The notes: generated by a model from the letters alone, not told the origin. 64,000 bases of DNA from JAHRAW01 sp965249835 (GCA_965249835.1 CBDFMY010000003.1:124001-188000); one strand, 5' to 3'; counted from the first letter of the stretch, positions 48,989-58,890 are shown. Numbers and translations are program-made.

Positions 48989-49096
48989 ATCCGCCGCGTT
49001 TTTAGACGCGACTGCCGGGCAAATTATCCGGCATAACCTTTGCCTAAACGGGTAATCGGCGGGAAAATACCGACACTGCCATTTGAAACGCTCGCC

Positions 49097-52000
49097 ATGC
49101 AAAATAACCCATCCCTTGACGACAAGTATGCGCCGGATGCAACCGGTGCGTATTTGACCGGCATTGAGGCTCTGGTGCGGTTGCCGATTCTGCAACATCA
49201 GCGCGATCTTGAAGCCGGGCTGAACACCGCCGGTTTCATTTCCGGGTATCGGGGTTCGCCGGTGGGAACCGTGGACCAGTCCATGTGGAAGGCGGCGGCG
49301 TGGCTGGACGAACACCACATTCGTTTTCAACCGGGCATCAACGAGGATCTGGCGGCGACCGCGGTGTGGGGAACCCAGCAAACCCATCTGTTGCCGGGGG
49401 CAAAATACGACGGCGTGTTCGCCATGTGGTATGGCAAAGGTCCGGGGGTCGACCGCAGCATGGATGTAATCAAGCACGCCAACGCGTTCGGCACAACCAA
49501 ATACGGCGGCGTGCTGGCGGTGGCCGGCGATGACCACGCCTGCAAATCCTCGACGCTTCCGCACCAAAGCGAGCACATGTTCATCGGCGCCGCGGTGCCG
49601 GTGTTGAATCCGGCCAATGTGCAAGAGGTGCTGGATTACGGAATCTACGGCTGGGCATTGTCGCGTTATTGCGGATGTTGGGTGGCGATGAAAGCCATCA
49701 CCGAGAACATGGATTCTGCCATCTCGGCCGACCTTGACACCGCACGCATGCGGATTCGTCTGCCGCACGATATTGAGGAACCGCCGGGCGGCTTGAATGC
49801 GCAGTGGCCGACCACACCGCTGGAGCAGGAAGCGTTGTTGCATCAACATCGAATTTACGCGGCGCGCGCCTTCGCTTACGCCAACCACCTGAATCAAATC
49901 ATCCTCGACACCGCCAATCCCCGACTCGGCATCGTCACCACCGGAAAATCGCATCTCGATGTGATGGAGGCACTGAAAGATTTGGGTATCGACCAGGCGA
50001 CCGCCTCGGACATCGGCATTCGCATCTACAAGGTCGGCATGAACTGGCCGCTGGAGCCGATTGCCACGCATCGCTTCGCCAAAGGACTCGAGGAAATTCT
50101 GGTGGTGGAAGAAAAACGCAGCATCCTTGAAGACCAGATTACCGGGCAGTTATACAACTGGCCGGTTGCCGAGCGTCCGAGGGTGGTGGGCAAACATGAT
50201 GAAAATGGTCGGGATTTGGTCACCAGTTTGGGCGAGTTAACGCCGGCCATGGTGGCGCGTATCATTGGCGGGCGCATCACCCGTTTTTACGAAAGCCGCG
50301 GCATCCGACAGCGGCTGGAGTTTCTCGACGCCAAGGAAAAGCGCATCGCCCGCTCGCGCACTTCCCTGACGCGCATGCCTTATTTTTGTTCGGGTTGCCC
50401 GCACAACACTTCCACCCGGGTGCCCGACCACAGCATCGGCATGGCCGGCATCGGCTGCCATTACATGGTCAAGTGGATGAATCGCAACACCGAAGTATTC
50501 ACGCAGATGGGCGGCGAGGGCGCATCGTGGATCGGCATGGCACCGTTCACCGAAACCGAACATGTGTTTCAGAACATCGGCGACGGCACTTATTTTCACA
50601 GCGGTCTGCTGGCAATTCGCGCCGCTGTCTCGGCCGGCGTTAACATCACCTACAAGGTGCTGTTCAACGATGCCGTCGCCATGACCGGCGGGCAACCGGT
50701 GGACGGCTCGTTGACCCTGCCGGAATTGGTCGCGCAACTGCAAGCCGAGGGCGTGGTGCGGCTTGCCGTGGTTGCCGAAGACGCTCAAACCGCCAAAGCC
50801 CGACTGCGCGGGTTTGCCGGCATCAGCGTCCACTCGCGGCGTGAATTCGATCAACTGCAACTGGAGTTTCGAGAAATCAAAGGCACCAGCGTAATCGTCT
50901 ATGACCAAACCTGCGCCGCGGAAAAACGCCGCCGCCGCAAACGCGGGCTAATGCCGGAAAGCCCGACCCGGGTATTTATCAACGCCGAGGTTTGCGAGGG
51001 CTGCGGCGATTGCAGCACCACTTCCAACTGTCTGTCGGTGCTGCCGAAAAAAACCGAAACCGGCATCAAGCGGCAGATCGACCAGAGCGCGTGCAACAAA
51101 GATTTCACCTGCCTCGACGGTTTCTGCCCGAGTTTTGTTACCGTCACCGGCGCAACTTTGCGTTCCGGCAGCGGCGCGCAAAATGAAAACCTCGCCGACC
51201 GTCTGGAAATCGTGCTGCCAGAACCGCAACTGCCGGACCTGCAACGACCGTGGAATATCCTGGTCACCGGCATCGGCGGCACCGGCGTGCTCACGGTGGG
51301 CTCGCTGGTGGCGCTTGCCGCGCACATCGAAGGCAAGGGTTGCTCGACATTAAACCAAACCGGGCTCGCGCAAAAATTCGGCGCGGTGATCAGCCATGTG
51401 CGTATCGCCAACCATCAAAACGAAATCCACGCAGTGCGCATTCCCGAAGGCGATGCCGATGTGTTGCTCGGCTGCGACCTGGTGGTGTCCGCCATGCCCG
51501 ATGCACTGGCCCGGCTTGACACCAAGCGCTCCCATTCGGTGGTGAATGAATATGAAAATCCCACCGCGGATTTCATTCACGATGAACACTACCAGTTCCC
51601 CGGCGAGTCCATGCGGCAACTGATCCGAGACGAGACCGGCACCGAAAAAACCGCCTTCGTCAACGCCACCCGAATCGCCCGGGATTTGCTGGGCAACTCC
51701 ATCGGCGGAAATTTGTTTTTGCTGGGCTTCGCATATCAACGCGGCTTGATTCCGGTCAGCGTCGAATCCATTAACCGGGCGATTGAATTAAACGATGTCG
51801 CGGTGGAGTTCAATCGCCAGGCGTTTCTGTGGGGTCGGCGTGCGGCGGTAAATCTTGATGCGGTGGAAAATCTCGCCGGCAACGATGGCAAAACCGAACC
51901 GATGTTGACCGATCTGAATGATCTCATTGAATGGCGATACCGTTATTTGTGCGCCTACCAAAATCGCAAATACGCCGACCGATACCGCACGCTGGTGGAG

Positions 52001-52609
52001 CGAGTTCGCCAATTCGAGACAAAGTTCACCGATGCGGATGCGTCGACCAATCTTGCCGAAGCAGTCGCACGCAATTATTTCAAACTGCTGGCGTATAAAG
52101 ATGAATACGAAATCGCGCGGCTGTATTCCAACGGCGAATTCATTGCCAATCTCAACAAACAATTCACCGGCTCGTATCAACTGAATTTTCATCTCGCGCC
52201 GCCGCTGTTATCGCGCAAAGATTCGCTGAGCGGACACTTAATCAAACGACGCTTTCCCGCTGGCACCCTGCAATTTTTCCGATGGCTCGCGCCGCTAAAA
52301 TTTCTTCGTGGCACACGACTGGATATGTTCGGCTATAGCCCCGAACGCAAACAGGAACGACAATTAATCGTGGCATATGAAAACGACCTGACGCAACTGC
52401 TGGAAACGATAACCGCCGACAACTACTCCACCGCTGTGGCACTCGTCGGCTTGCCGGAAATGGTCAAAGGCTTCGGCCACATCAAAATGGCAAACATCGA
52501 AAAATACCGCGTGAGCAAAAAAGAACTCCTGCGAAAATTCTGTGAACCGGAGTTGGCGTTGGTGGGGAGTGGTCAAGTACCTGACGTGGACGAAAAACAA
52601 TCTCACTAA
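49097..52609 (+). CDS. indolepyruvate ferredoxin oxidoreductase, fused alpha-gamma form
   Basis: The enzyme oxidatively decarboxylates aryl-pyruvates (from aromatic amino acids) to acyl-CoA with ferredoxin. The 1170-residue product fuses the usual subunits. The N-terminal pyruvate-binding domain includes NTAGFISGYRGSPVGTVDQS, and the TPP domain has CSGCPHNTS and GGEGASWIGMAPFTE. A ferredoxin-like cluster region follows around residue 635 (CEGCGDCSTTSNC and DFTCLDGFCPSF). The gamma-type domain starts at ILVTGIGGTGVLTVGSLVAL. ATG 49097 is preferred over an ATG 19 codons earlier inside the leader repeat. Confidence 0.93.
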   Translation: MQNNPSLDDKYAPDATGAYLTGIEALVRLPILQHQRDLEAGLNTAGFISGYRGSPVGTVDQSMWKAAAWLDEHHIRFQPGINEDLAATAVWGTQQTHLLPGAKYDGVFAMWYGKGPGVDRSMDVIKHANAFGTTKYGGVLAVAGDDHACKSSTLPHQSEHMFIGAAVPVLNPANVQEVLDYGIYGWALSRYCGCWVAMKAITENMDSAISADLDTARMRIRLPHDIEEPPGGLNAQWPTTPLEQEALLHQHRIYAARAFAYANHLNQIILDTANPRLGIVTTGKSHLDVMEALKDLGIDQATASDIGIRIYKVGMNWPLEPIATHRFAKGLEEILVVEEKRSILEDQITGQLYNWPVAERPRVVGKHDENGRDLVTSLGELTPAMVARIIGGRITRFYESRGIRQRLEFLDAKEKRIARSRTSLTRMPYFCSGCPHNTSTRVPDHSIGMAGIGCHYMVKWMNRNTEVFTQMGGEGASWIGMAPFTETEHVFQNIGDGTYFHSGLLAIRAAVSAGVNITYKVLFNDAVAMTGGQPVDGSLTLPELVAQLQAEGVVRLAVVAEDAQTAKARLRGFAGISVHSRREFDQLQLEFREIKGTSVIVYDQTCAAEKRRRRKRGLMPESPTRVFINAEVCEGCGDCSTTSNCLSVLPKKTETGIKRQIDQSACNKDFTCLDGFCPSFVTVTGATLRSGSGAQNENLADRLEIVLPEPQLPDLQRPWNILVTGIGGTGVLTVGSLVALAAHIEGKGCSTLNQTGLAQKFGAVISHVRIANHQNEIHAVRIPEGDADVLLGCDLVVSAMPDALARLDTKRSHSVVNEYENPTADFIHDEHYQFPGESMRQLIRDETGTEKTAFVNATRIARDLLGNSIGGNLFLLGFAYQRGLIPVSVESINRAIELNDVAVEFNRQAFLWGRRAAVNLDAVENLAGNDGKTEPMLTDLNDLIEWRYRYLCAYQNRKYADRYRTLVERVRQFETKFTDADASTNLAEAVARNYFKLLAYKDEYEIARLYSNGEFIANLNKQFTGSYQLNFHLAPPLLSRKDSLSGHLIKRRFPAGTLQFFRWLAPLKFLRGTRLDMFGYSPERKQERQLIVAYENDLTQLLETITADNYSTAVALVGLPEMVKGFGHIKMANIEKYRVSKKELLRKFCEPELALVGSGQVPDVDEKQSH

Positions 52610-52641
52610 CACAACACGACACCGACTGGAGGACATGCATT

Positions 52642-53556
52642 TTGACACAGACCGCGAACATGGAAATCGTGCGAGGCATTCTTGATCTGGTGCATAACTT
52701 GCGCCTGGAAAAAGATTTCCATCTCAAAGAACAATGGCTGGCGGACCGGCTGTGCGTGTCCCGCTCACCGGTGCGCATGGCGTTGAAAAACCTGAAAGAG
52801 ATGGGCATCGTCCGATATGAACGCAACCAGGGATATTTTCTCGTCGAGACCGCCGATGCACTGGGATTTGAAACCACCCGCGTTCCCGAAAGCACCGAAG
52901 AGCGACTTTACAAAAAAATTGCCGCCGAACGCTTCGCCAATATCATCGGTGAACAGGTGTCGGTATCGGCACTGGTCCGCCACTACGACCTCAACCGCAC
53001 CATCGTCAATCAAGTATTAACGCGCATGTGTGAAGAAGGCCTTGCGGAACGTGCGCCCGGTCGCGGCTGGATTTTCCATCCGGCGTTAAACGATGCCGAA
53101 GCACATGAAGAAAGTTACCGCTATCGGATGATTATCGAACCGGCAGCGATTCTCGAAGCAGGATTCACCCCGGACACCGCATTGTTCGCACGGATCCGGC
53201 ACCAACATGAAGATCTGGCCGGCGGTGCCGTTTATGAACTCGCCATTGGAGAATTGTTTGACGCCGATGCGTTGTTCCATCAAACCATCGCTTCTTGCTG
53301 CGGCAACCGCTTTCTGGCTCAGGCGATTCACCAGCAGACCCGGCTGCGTCGTCTCAGCGAATACGAAAAATACAGCGAGCGTGAGCGGTTGCAACGGTCG
53401 TGCGAAGAGCACCTGGAAATTCTCGACAGCATTGAATCCGGTGAACACGAGCGCGCCGCGAACCTCATGGCTGAGCACATCGCGGCTTCAAAGGAAGTGC
53501 GGCTTGATTTCGCCAAGGTGCGCTTCCTCGTTCACCGACGAATCACGCGGCATTAA
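52642..53556 (+). CDS. GntR-family transcriptional regulator
   Basis: The 304-residue protein has an N-terminal winged helix (LKEQWLADRLCVSRSPVRMA followed by LKNLKEMGIVRYERNQGYFL), a second helical stretch ALVRHYDLNRTIVNQVLTRM, and a C-terminal FCD-like all-helical domain ending VRLDFAKVRFLVHRRITRH. Metal-ligand residues such as DADALFHQTIAS are plausible. TTG 52642 has GGAGG nine bases upstream; ATG 52660 is a less likely internal start. It lies between the oxidoreductase and the polyamine-type transporter and is probably their local regulator. Confidence 0.85.
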   Translation: MTQTANMEIVRGILDLVHNLRLEKDFHLKEQWLADRLCVSRSPVRMALKNLKEMGIVRYERNQGYFLVETADALGFETTRVPESTEERLYKKIAAERFANIIGEQVSVSALVRHYDLNRTIVNQVLTRMCEEGLAERAPGRGWIFHPALNDAEAHEESYRYRMIIEPAAILEAGFTPDTALFARIRHQHEDLAGGAVYELAIGELFDADALFHQTIASCCGNRFLAQAIHQQTRLRRLSEYEKYSERERLQRSCEEHLEILDSIESGEHERAANLMAEHIAASKEVRLDFAKVRFLVHRRITRH

Positions 53557-53652
53557 AGGCACTCCGGCGGGGATTTCACCCGGATTCCTGTCCGTTTCTT
53601 GCGGCAAAAATTCTCTCCGTGCCCTCTTGTAATTCAAAGGAATCCTTGTATA

Positions 53653-53678
53653 TTGTATTTTTTCGGAAAAAGATACAA
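53653..53678. promoter_or_regulatory. palindromic operator candidate upstream of the transporter operon
   Basis: A 26-base inverted repeat with arms TTGTAT and ATACAA around T-rich and A-rich halves has 11 of 13 matching positions. A second TTGTATA lies just upstream (53646-53652). TTGTAT/ATACAA resembles the half-sites of FadR/VanR-type GntR regulators. It is 74 bases before the substrate-binding-protein start and 97 after the regulator stop. Confidence 0.5.
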
Positions 53679-53751
53679 TGTGCGAGCGATGGTAACCCAC
53701 ACACGCGCATCGGTGAACTCGACAACCACTTACTTACGGGAGGAAAAACAC

Positions 53752-54804
53752 ATGAAAAATTTCACTACGTGGGCACTGGCAGTTTGTGTCTCAGTGGCGG
53801 CAACCATGGCTACTCCGGGGGTTGCGGCGGAGAAAATCGTTATCTCCAACTGGGATGGCTACATGCCGGAAGATCTGCTGACCAACTTCCAACAGTCAAC
53901 GGGCATTGAGGCGGAACACTCTGTCCATGCCACCAATGAGGAAATCATGGGCAAGGTCGTGGCGAGCGGCGGCAAGGGGTATGACGTGTTGTTCGTATCA
54001 TCGCCGTTTGCCGAAGTCCTGAAAGAACTGGGGCTGGTTGCGCAGATTGACCATTCCCTAATCCCCAATTTTCGCAATTTTTACGAACAAGCCAACCAAC
54101 TGGAATATGATCCGGGAAACAAATTTTCGGTGCCATATGCATGGGGAACCACTGGCCTTTGCTATCGCTCCGATCTGGTGCAAGGCACTCCGGACAGTTG
54201 GGACAATCTGTTGAAACCGCAACCGGACGTGCGCGGCAAACTGACCATGCTATCGACGGACCGCTGGTTGCTGGCGGCCGGCCTGCTGTCCCTGGGGTAT
54301 TCCGTCAATGAAAAAGACGAGGCAAAGATCAACGAAGTCGGCGATGTGCTGATCGAAGCCAAGCGTAATCTTTTGTCCTACGACGACACTACGTTTTACT
54401 CCAAACTAGTGTCGGGGGAAGCCGTCCTGACCCACGCATGGGACGGTTGGTGCAACTACGGCATAGCGGAAAACGAGGACATAAAATACGTTATCCCAAA
54501 AGAGGGCAGTGATCTTTGGGTGGATACGATGGTAATCGTTGCCGGTTCCAAAAACAAAGAAGCGGCTCACAAATTCATCAACTACGTCCTCAACGCCGAG
54601 GTCGGCGCCTGGGTGGCATCCAACATTCTTTACAAAGTGCCAAACAAAACGGCCATGGAGTCGCTTGACCCTGCCTTGTTCAAACAGTTCCCGAACCTGG
54701 CGATGAGCCCGGCGGAGTTGCTGCAACAGGAACAGTTGCGCGATGTCGGCGAAACCCAGAAGACCTACACGAGGGTGGTGACGAAAATCCTCTCTTCCAA
54801 GTAA
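53752..54804 (+). CDS. ABC transporter substrate-binding protein, PotD/PotF-like
   Basis: The 350-residue protein has a signal peptide (MKNFTTWALAVCVSVAATMA, cleavage after GVAA). It continues EKIVISNWDGYMPEDLLTNF, the typical start of polyamine-binding proteins. VPYAWGTTGLCYRSDLVQGT and GEAVLTHAWDGWCNYGIAEN are also typical of the Pot family. The ligand is unproven: polyamines or related cations are likely. It starts with a strong GGGAGG ribosome-binding site and is followed by two permeases and the ATPase. Confidence 0.88.
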   Translation: MKNFTTWALAVCVSVAATMATPGVAAEKIVISNWDGYMPEDLLTNFQQSTGIEAEHSVHATNEEIMGKVVASGGKGYDVLFVSSPFAEVLKELGLVAQIDHSLIPNFRNFYEQANQLEYDPGNKFSVPYAWGTTGLCYRSDLVQGTPDSWDNLLKPQPDVRGKLTMLSTDRWLLAAGLLSLGYSVNEKDEAKINEVGDVLIEAKRNLLSYDDTTFYSKLVSGEAVLTHAWDGWCNYGIAENEDIKYVIPKEGSDLWVDTMVIVAGSKNKEAAHKFINYVLNAEVGAWVASNILYKVPNKTAMESLDPALFKQFPNLAMSPAELLQQEQLRDVGETQKTYTRVVTKILSSK

Positions 54805-54832
54805 GCCGGGCGGCTCAAGCCGCTGCTGCGGG

Positions 54833-55681
54833 ATGGGTTCGCGCTTTAAAAATTTCTTCCTGCTGGTCCCCGGCCTGGGATGGCTGGGGGCCTTTATGGT
54901 CGTCCCCTGCGCAATGGTTTTCTTTTTCAGTTTTTTTGAACGGGGCACATATGGAGGAATCGAATACAACTTCACGCTGGAAAATTTCCAGCGCACCTTT
55001 GATCCGTTGTATCTTTCGGTGCTGCTTGATTCCGGGCGGATTGCGGGACTGGCCACCCTGTTCGCGCTACTGATTGCCTACCCGGCGGCATATGCCATTT
55101 CACTGGCACCACGACGTCGGCAAACCATTTATCTGTTTCTTGCCATACTGCCTTTCTGGAGCAACTATCTGGTACGCACCTACGCTTGGATTGTGCTACT
55201 CAACCGGGAAGGCATTATCAATCGGACGCTGACTTCGGTCGGCATCATTGATACACCACTACCCCTTCTCTATAACGAATTCTCCATCATCATCGGTCTT
55301 GTGTATAACTACGTGCCGTTCGTCATTCTGGCCATCTATTCCTCGGTCAGCCGTATAGACCCCGAGATTCGAGAGGCTTCCGAAGACCTCGGTGCCGGTG
55401 CGATGCGCACCTTCCTGCGGGTTATCCTGCCGTTGTCCTTGCCCGGAGTCGCCGCCGGCTGCGTTTTTGTTTTCGTCCTTAGCATCGGCAATTTCATTAC
55501 TCCGGATTTGCTCGGCGGTGGCCGCCTGCTGATGGTCGGCAATCTAATCTATGACCAGTTTCTGAGTGCCCGAGACTGGCCTTTCGGCGCAAGTCTTTCC
55601 ATGGTGCTGATCGGCATAATGATGGTGCTACTTTTCATTCAAGCCACCTTCACCAACCGCGCCGGGATGGCGCACAAATGA
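54833..55681 (+). CDS. ABC transporter permease, PotB-like
   Basis: The 282-residue inner-membrane protein has six hydrophobic helices and the ABC permease EAA loop EIREASEDLGAGAMRTFLRV followed by ILPLSLPGVAAG. SLAPRRRQTIYLFLAILPFW precedes SNYLVRTYAWIVLL, a family segment of PotB. It overlaps the next permease gene by four bases. With the second permease it should form the heterodimeric channel of the transporter. Confidence 0.9.
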   Translation: MGSRFKNFFLLVPGLGWLGAFMVVPCAMVFFFSFFERGTYGGIEYNFTLENFQRTFDPLYLSVLLDSGRIAGLATLFALLIAYPAAYAISLAPRRRQTIYLFLAILPFWSNYLVRTYAWIVLLNREGIINRTLTSVGIIDTPLPLLYNEFSIIIGLVYNYVPFVILAIYSSVSRIDPEIREASEDLGAGAMRTFLRVILPLSLPGVAAGCVFVFVLSIGNFITPDLLGGGRLLMVGNLIYDQFLSARDWPFGASLSMVLIGIMMVLLFIQATFTNRAGMAHK

Positions 55682-56481
55682 AACCATCCACAAGCACAAC
55701 CGGATCCATGCGCTTTGTGTTGGGGGTGCATCTCCACGCGGTTTACGCGTTTCTCTATATCCCGATTCTGGTATTGATGGTGCTCAGCTTCAACCGCGCC
55801 GGCCTGCCAACCGCGTGGGGCGGATTTTCGTTGGAATGGTACGGCAAACTGGCACACAGCGGCCCCATACTTTCCGCCGCCGCCAATACCCTGATCGTCG
55901 CCGTCGTCTCGACTTTGCTGGCAACGTCGTTCGGCACTATGCTGGCACTTGGCGTGGAAAACCGCAAGACGAGCAGCACCCTTGACGCACTATTGTTTGC
56001 GCCCATGATTATTCCGGACGTCGTGCTGGCGATCGCGTTGCTTTCGTTCTTCACAACTCTTCAGTTCACCCTCGGGTTACATTCCATTATCATGAGCCAC
56101 GTGGTTTTCAACATCGCCTTTGTCTGCGCCGTGGTGCGCACACGACTCAAGCATTTCGACTATTCCATCATTGAGGCATCAGCCGACCTCGGCGCCGGCC
56201 CGTTCACTACTTTTCGTCGAGTCACGTTGCCAGTCATCCTGCCCGGCGTGCTGGCCGCAGGGTTGCTGGCGTTCACCCTTTCCGTGGACGAGTTCATCAT
56301 CGCCTTCTTCACGGCTGGAGCCGGTCGCGATTCAACCACGCTGCCGATACAAATTTACTCCATGATCCGGTTCGGCGTAACCCCAGAAATCAACGCCATG
56401 GCGACCATCATTATGCTCGTCAGTTTCGCCCTGGTTTTTTTCGCACAACGTATCAACAAAGGGGTAACCGGATGGAGGTGA
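55678..56481 (+). CDS. ABC transporter permease, PotC-like
   Basis: The 267-residue protein has six hydrophobic segments and the EAA motif SIIEASADLGAGPFTTFRRV followed by TLPVILPGVLAAG. YIPILVLMVLSFNRAG near the N-terminus and SVDEFIIAFFTAGAGRDSTT near the end are PotC-like. It overlaps the PotB-like gene by four bases and the ATPase gene by ten, so all three are probably translationally coupled. Confidence 0.9.
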   Translation: MKPSTSTTGSMRFVLGVHLHAVYAFLYIPILVLMVLSFNRAGLPTAWGGFSLEWYGKLAHSGPILSAAANTLIVAVVSTLLATSFGTMLALGVENRKTSSTLDALLFAPMIIPDVVLAIALLSFFTTLQFTLGLHSIIMSHVVFNIAFVCAVVRTRLKHFDYSIIEASADLGAGPFTTFRRVTLPVILPGVLAAGLLAFTLSVDEFIIAFFTAGAGRDSTTLPIQIYSMIRFGVTPEINAMATIIMLVSFALVFFAQRINKGVTGWR

Positions 56482-57560
56482 ACGCCGAAGGCGCCCCGAT
56501 TCTGTTGTTGCGGAGCCTGACGAAGCAATTCGATGCATCCAACGCGGTGGACGGCGTATCCTTGGAAGTGCAAGCCAACGAGTTTTTTGCGTTGCTCGGT
56601 CCGAGCGGTTGCGGCAAAACTACCCTGTTGCGGATGATCGCCGGTTTTGAAAACCCTGATCAGGGAGAAGTTTTTCTTCACGGCCAGAACATCACCGGGC
56701 TGCGACCCGGTCGCCGTCCCATCAACATGATGTTCCAGTCCTACGCCCTGTTTCCCCACATGAGCGTTTACAAAAACATCGCTTACGGGCTTGAAGTAGA
56801 GGGTCTGACAACCGCCGAGACCGAACGCCGCGTCGGTGAAGTGATGGATATGACACAACTTACGCCGTTCGCGCACCGAAAACCGGCGCGCTTGTCGGGC
56901 GGGCAAAAACAACGCGTTGCCCTCGCCCGTTCTCTGGTCAAGCGGCCGCATGTTTTGCTACTGGATGAACCACTCGGCTCCCTCGACAAAAAATTGCGCG
57001 AACAAATGCAACAGGAGTTAAAACGAATCCAACACCAATCCGGTATCACCTTTGTTTTCGTAACCCACGATCAGGAAGAAGCACTCAGCATGGCCGACCG
57101 AATTGCGCTACTCAACCAGGGAAAAATCGTCCAAGTGGGTACGCCACAGAATCTTTATGACTATCCCAACTGCCGCTTCGCCGCCGATTTCATCGGGGCG
57201 ATGAATTTCTTTGAAGGCGAGGTGGAAGAACGTGGGGTGCGCACCAACGGCGGTGCTCTCTTGCACGGCGCCATACCCGAGGGTCTCGCCGATGGTGCAC
57301 GGGTGGATCTAGCCGTTCGGCCCGAACGGGTAAAATTATCCATTGAACCGCCAGCCAGCGACCTAAACCGGCTCGAGGGACAAATTAGCGATATCACCTA
57401 TTACGGCCAGGAATTGAGCGTGCACATACAAGCCAACGAACTGTCCGTACCTATACGCGCACGGCTGTCGTGCGCAGCCGATGTGGCTGACAGCCTGCGC
57501 ATGGGGCAAGCGGTCTGGTGCGCTTGGGGGGCCGAGCACTCCCGCATCTTCGGCCAATAG
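56472..57560 (+). CDS. ABC transporter ATP-binding protein, PotA-like
   Basis: The 362-residue protein has Walker A GPSGCGKTTLL (residues about 43-53), the Q-loop MMFQSYALFPHMSV, the signature LSGGQKQRVALARSL, Walker B VLLLDEPLGSLDKKL and the switch HDQEEAL. The C-terminal TOBE-like part (RLEGQISDITYYGQELSVHI) is typical of polyamine and related importers. It completes the four-gene transporter and is followed by the glycosyltransferase after a 49-base gap with GGAGG. Confidence 0.93.
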   Translation: MEVNAEGAPILLLRSLTKQFDASNAVDGVSLEVQANEFFALLGPSGCGKTTLLRMIAGFENPDQGEVFLHGQNITGLRPGRRPINMMFQSYALFPHMSVYKNIAYGLEVEGLTTAETERRVGEVMDMTQLTPFAHRKPARLSGGQKQRVALARSLVKRPHVLLLDEPLGSLDKKLREQMQQELKRIQHQSGITFVFVTHDQEEALSMADRIALLNQGKIVQVGTPQNLYDYPNCRFAADFIGAMNFFEGEVEERGVRTNGGALLHGAIPEGLADGARVDLAVRPERVKLSIEPPASDLNRLEGQISDITYYGQELSVHIQANELSVPIRARLSCAADVADSLRMGQAVWCAWGAEHSRIFGQ

Positions 57561-57609
57561 CCGATTTTTTCATTTGATAACCATCAACAGCAAGTGGAGG
57601 TATCCACTC

Positions 57610-58890
57610 ATGAGCAAACAAAAAACTATCGCTTTTTTCCCCGAAGCGGCGTTCGGTCCGGCACTCAATTCCGTGGGCATTGCGCAAGCCTGTGAGAAAC
57701 TCGGTCACCGGGCGGTTTTTATCACCGACCCCGGCATGTCCGGCATCTATTCGGGTTACGGGTTTCCGGAGTATCCGGTGAACATGTCCGAACCCATGGC
57801 ACCCGAAGAGATGGCAAAATACTGGTCGAATTTCATCAATAACCATATCCCGAATTTCCGCAAGTCGCCACATGAGCAACTCGACAACTACGTAAAAGAA
57901 TGCTGGGAAGCGATTGTAGACACTTCCGTCTGGGCTCAGAAAGAACTCCCCGGCGTTCTCGAAGAAATCAAACCCGACCTCATTTGCATCGACAATGTCA
58001 TTCTGTTTCCGGCAACCAAACAATACGGAGTTCCGTGGGTGCGAATCATCTCGTGTAGCGAGAACGAAATTCCCGACCCCGATATTCCGCCGCATCTGTC
58101 CGGGTGCGGCGAGAATGACCACGAAGGGTTCGCGCGGTTTGAGGAACGGTTCCTTGAAGTCACGAAACCTACGCACAAAAAATTCAACCGGTTTCTCGAG
58201 GAGTGCGGAGAACAACCCTACCCTGCGGGGCAATTTTTCGAAACATCGCCATGGCTGAATTTGTTGCTATACCCCGAGGCGGTGCGCTTCAAGCGCAAAC
58301 ATCCGCTGGACCCGGCACGGTTTCAGTATCTGGAGGGGTGCGTGCGCACTGATGAACCATGGAATGTCCCCGAATTCAAGGCGCACAACGACAAACCGCT
58401 GTTGTATGTCAGTTTCGGCTCTCTTGCGGCCGGCGACACGGAACTGCTCAAGCGCATCATTCGCGTGGTCGGTGAACTGCCGTATCGCACACTGGTGAAC
58501 GTCGGTGATTACGCGGATGAATATGACAACATACCCGCCAACGTCCGTGTCGCCCCGTGGTTTCCGCAACCTTCGGTGCTACCGCAAGTGGATCTGATCA
58601 TTCACCACGGCGGCAATAACACTTTCACCGAATGTCTCTATTTCGGCAAACCGGCGATCGTAATGCCATATGTATGGGACGGACACGACAACGCCACGCG
58701 CGTCCATGAAACCGGCCACGGCTTGAAAATGGATCGCTATCAATGGAGTGATGCTGATCTCGCGGCCAATATTGACGGTCTGCTCACCGACCCGAAAGTG
58801 AAAGCCCGACTGACCGATACATCCGCTTCCATGCAACGCGGTCGCGGTCCGCAGCGAGCCGCTGAAGCCATCGATAAACTACTTGAGTAA
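57610..58890 (+). CDS. UGT-like glycosyltransferase (GT1/MGT type)
   Basis: The 426-residue protein has the GT-B layout. The N-terminal acceptor domain starts KTIAFFPEAAFGPALNSVGI. The C-terminal nucleotide-sugar domain contains PLLYVSFGSLAAGDTELLKR and VAPWFPQPSVLPQVDLIIHH, followed by GGNNTFTECLYFGKPAIVMP, the GT1 signature. Related enzymes glycosylate macrolides, sterols or small molecules. The substrate is unknown; its place after a polyamine-type importer and before two cupins suggests modification of an imported compound. ATG 57610 has a GGAGG site. Confidence 0.85.
   Translation: MSKQKTIAFFPEAAFGPALNSVGIAQACEKLGHRAVFITDPGMSGIYSGYGFPEYPVNMSEPMAPEEMAKYWSNFINNHIPNFRKSPHEQLDNYVKECWEAIVDTSVWAQKELPGVLEEIKPDLICIDNVILFPATKQYGVPWVRIISCSENEIPDPDIPPHLSGCGENDHEGFARFEERFLEVTKPTHKKFNRFLEECGEQPYPAGQFFETSPWLNLLLYPEAVRFKRKHPLDPARFQYLEGCVRTDEPWNVPEFKAHNDKPLLYVSFGSLAAGDTELLKRIIRVVGELPYRTLVNVGDYADEYDNIPANVRVAPWFPQPSVLPQVDLIIHHGGNNTFTECLYFGKPAIVMPYVWDGHDNATRVHETGHGLKMDRYQWSDADLAANIDGLLTDPKVKARLTDTSASMQRGRGPQRAAEAIDKLLE

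Larger units (their letters stand above)
48701..49069 (+). repeat. right direct repeat, leader of indolepyruvate oxidoreductase
   Basis: The copy matches 44582-44949. It ends 28 bases before the oxidoreductase start codon, so it comprises that gene's leader and upstream terminator. The native function is therefore inferred to lie here. Short open frames exist on both strands, such as 33-37 codons in the central part, but none shows coding signs. Confidence 0.95.

Noticed and set aside
48944..50071. Minus-strand 375-codon frame
   Set aside because: It runs antisense to the indolepyruvate oxidoreductase gene, whose motifs are clear.
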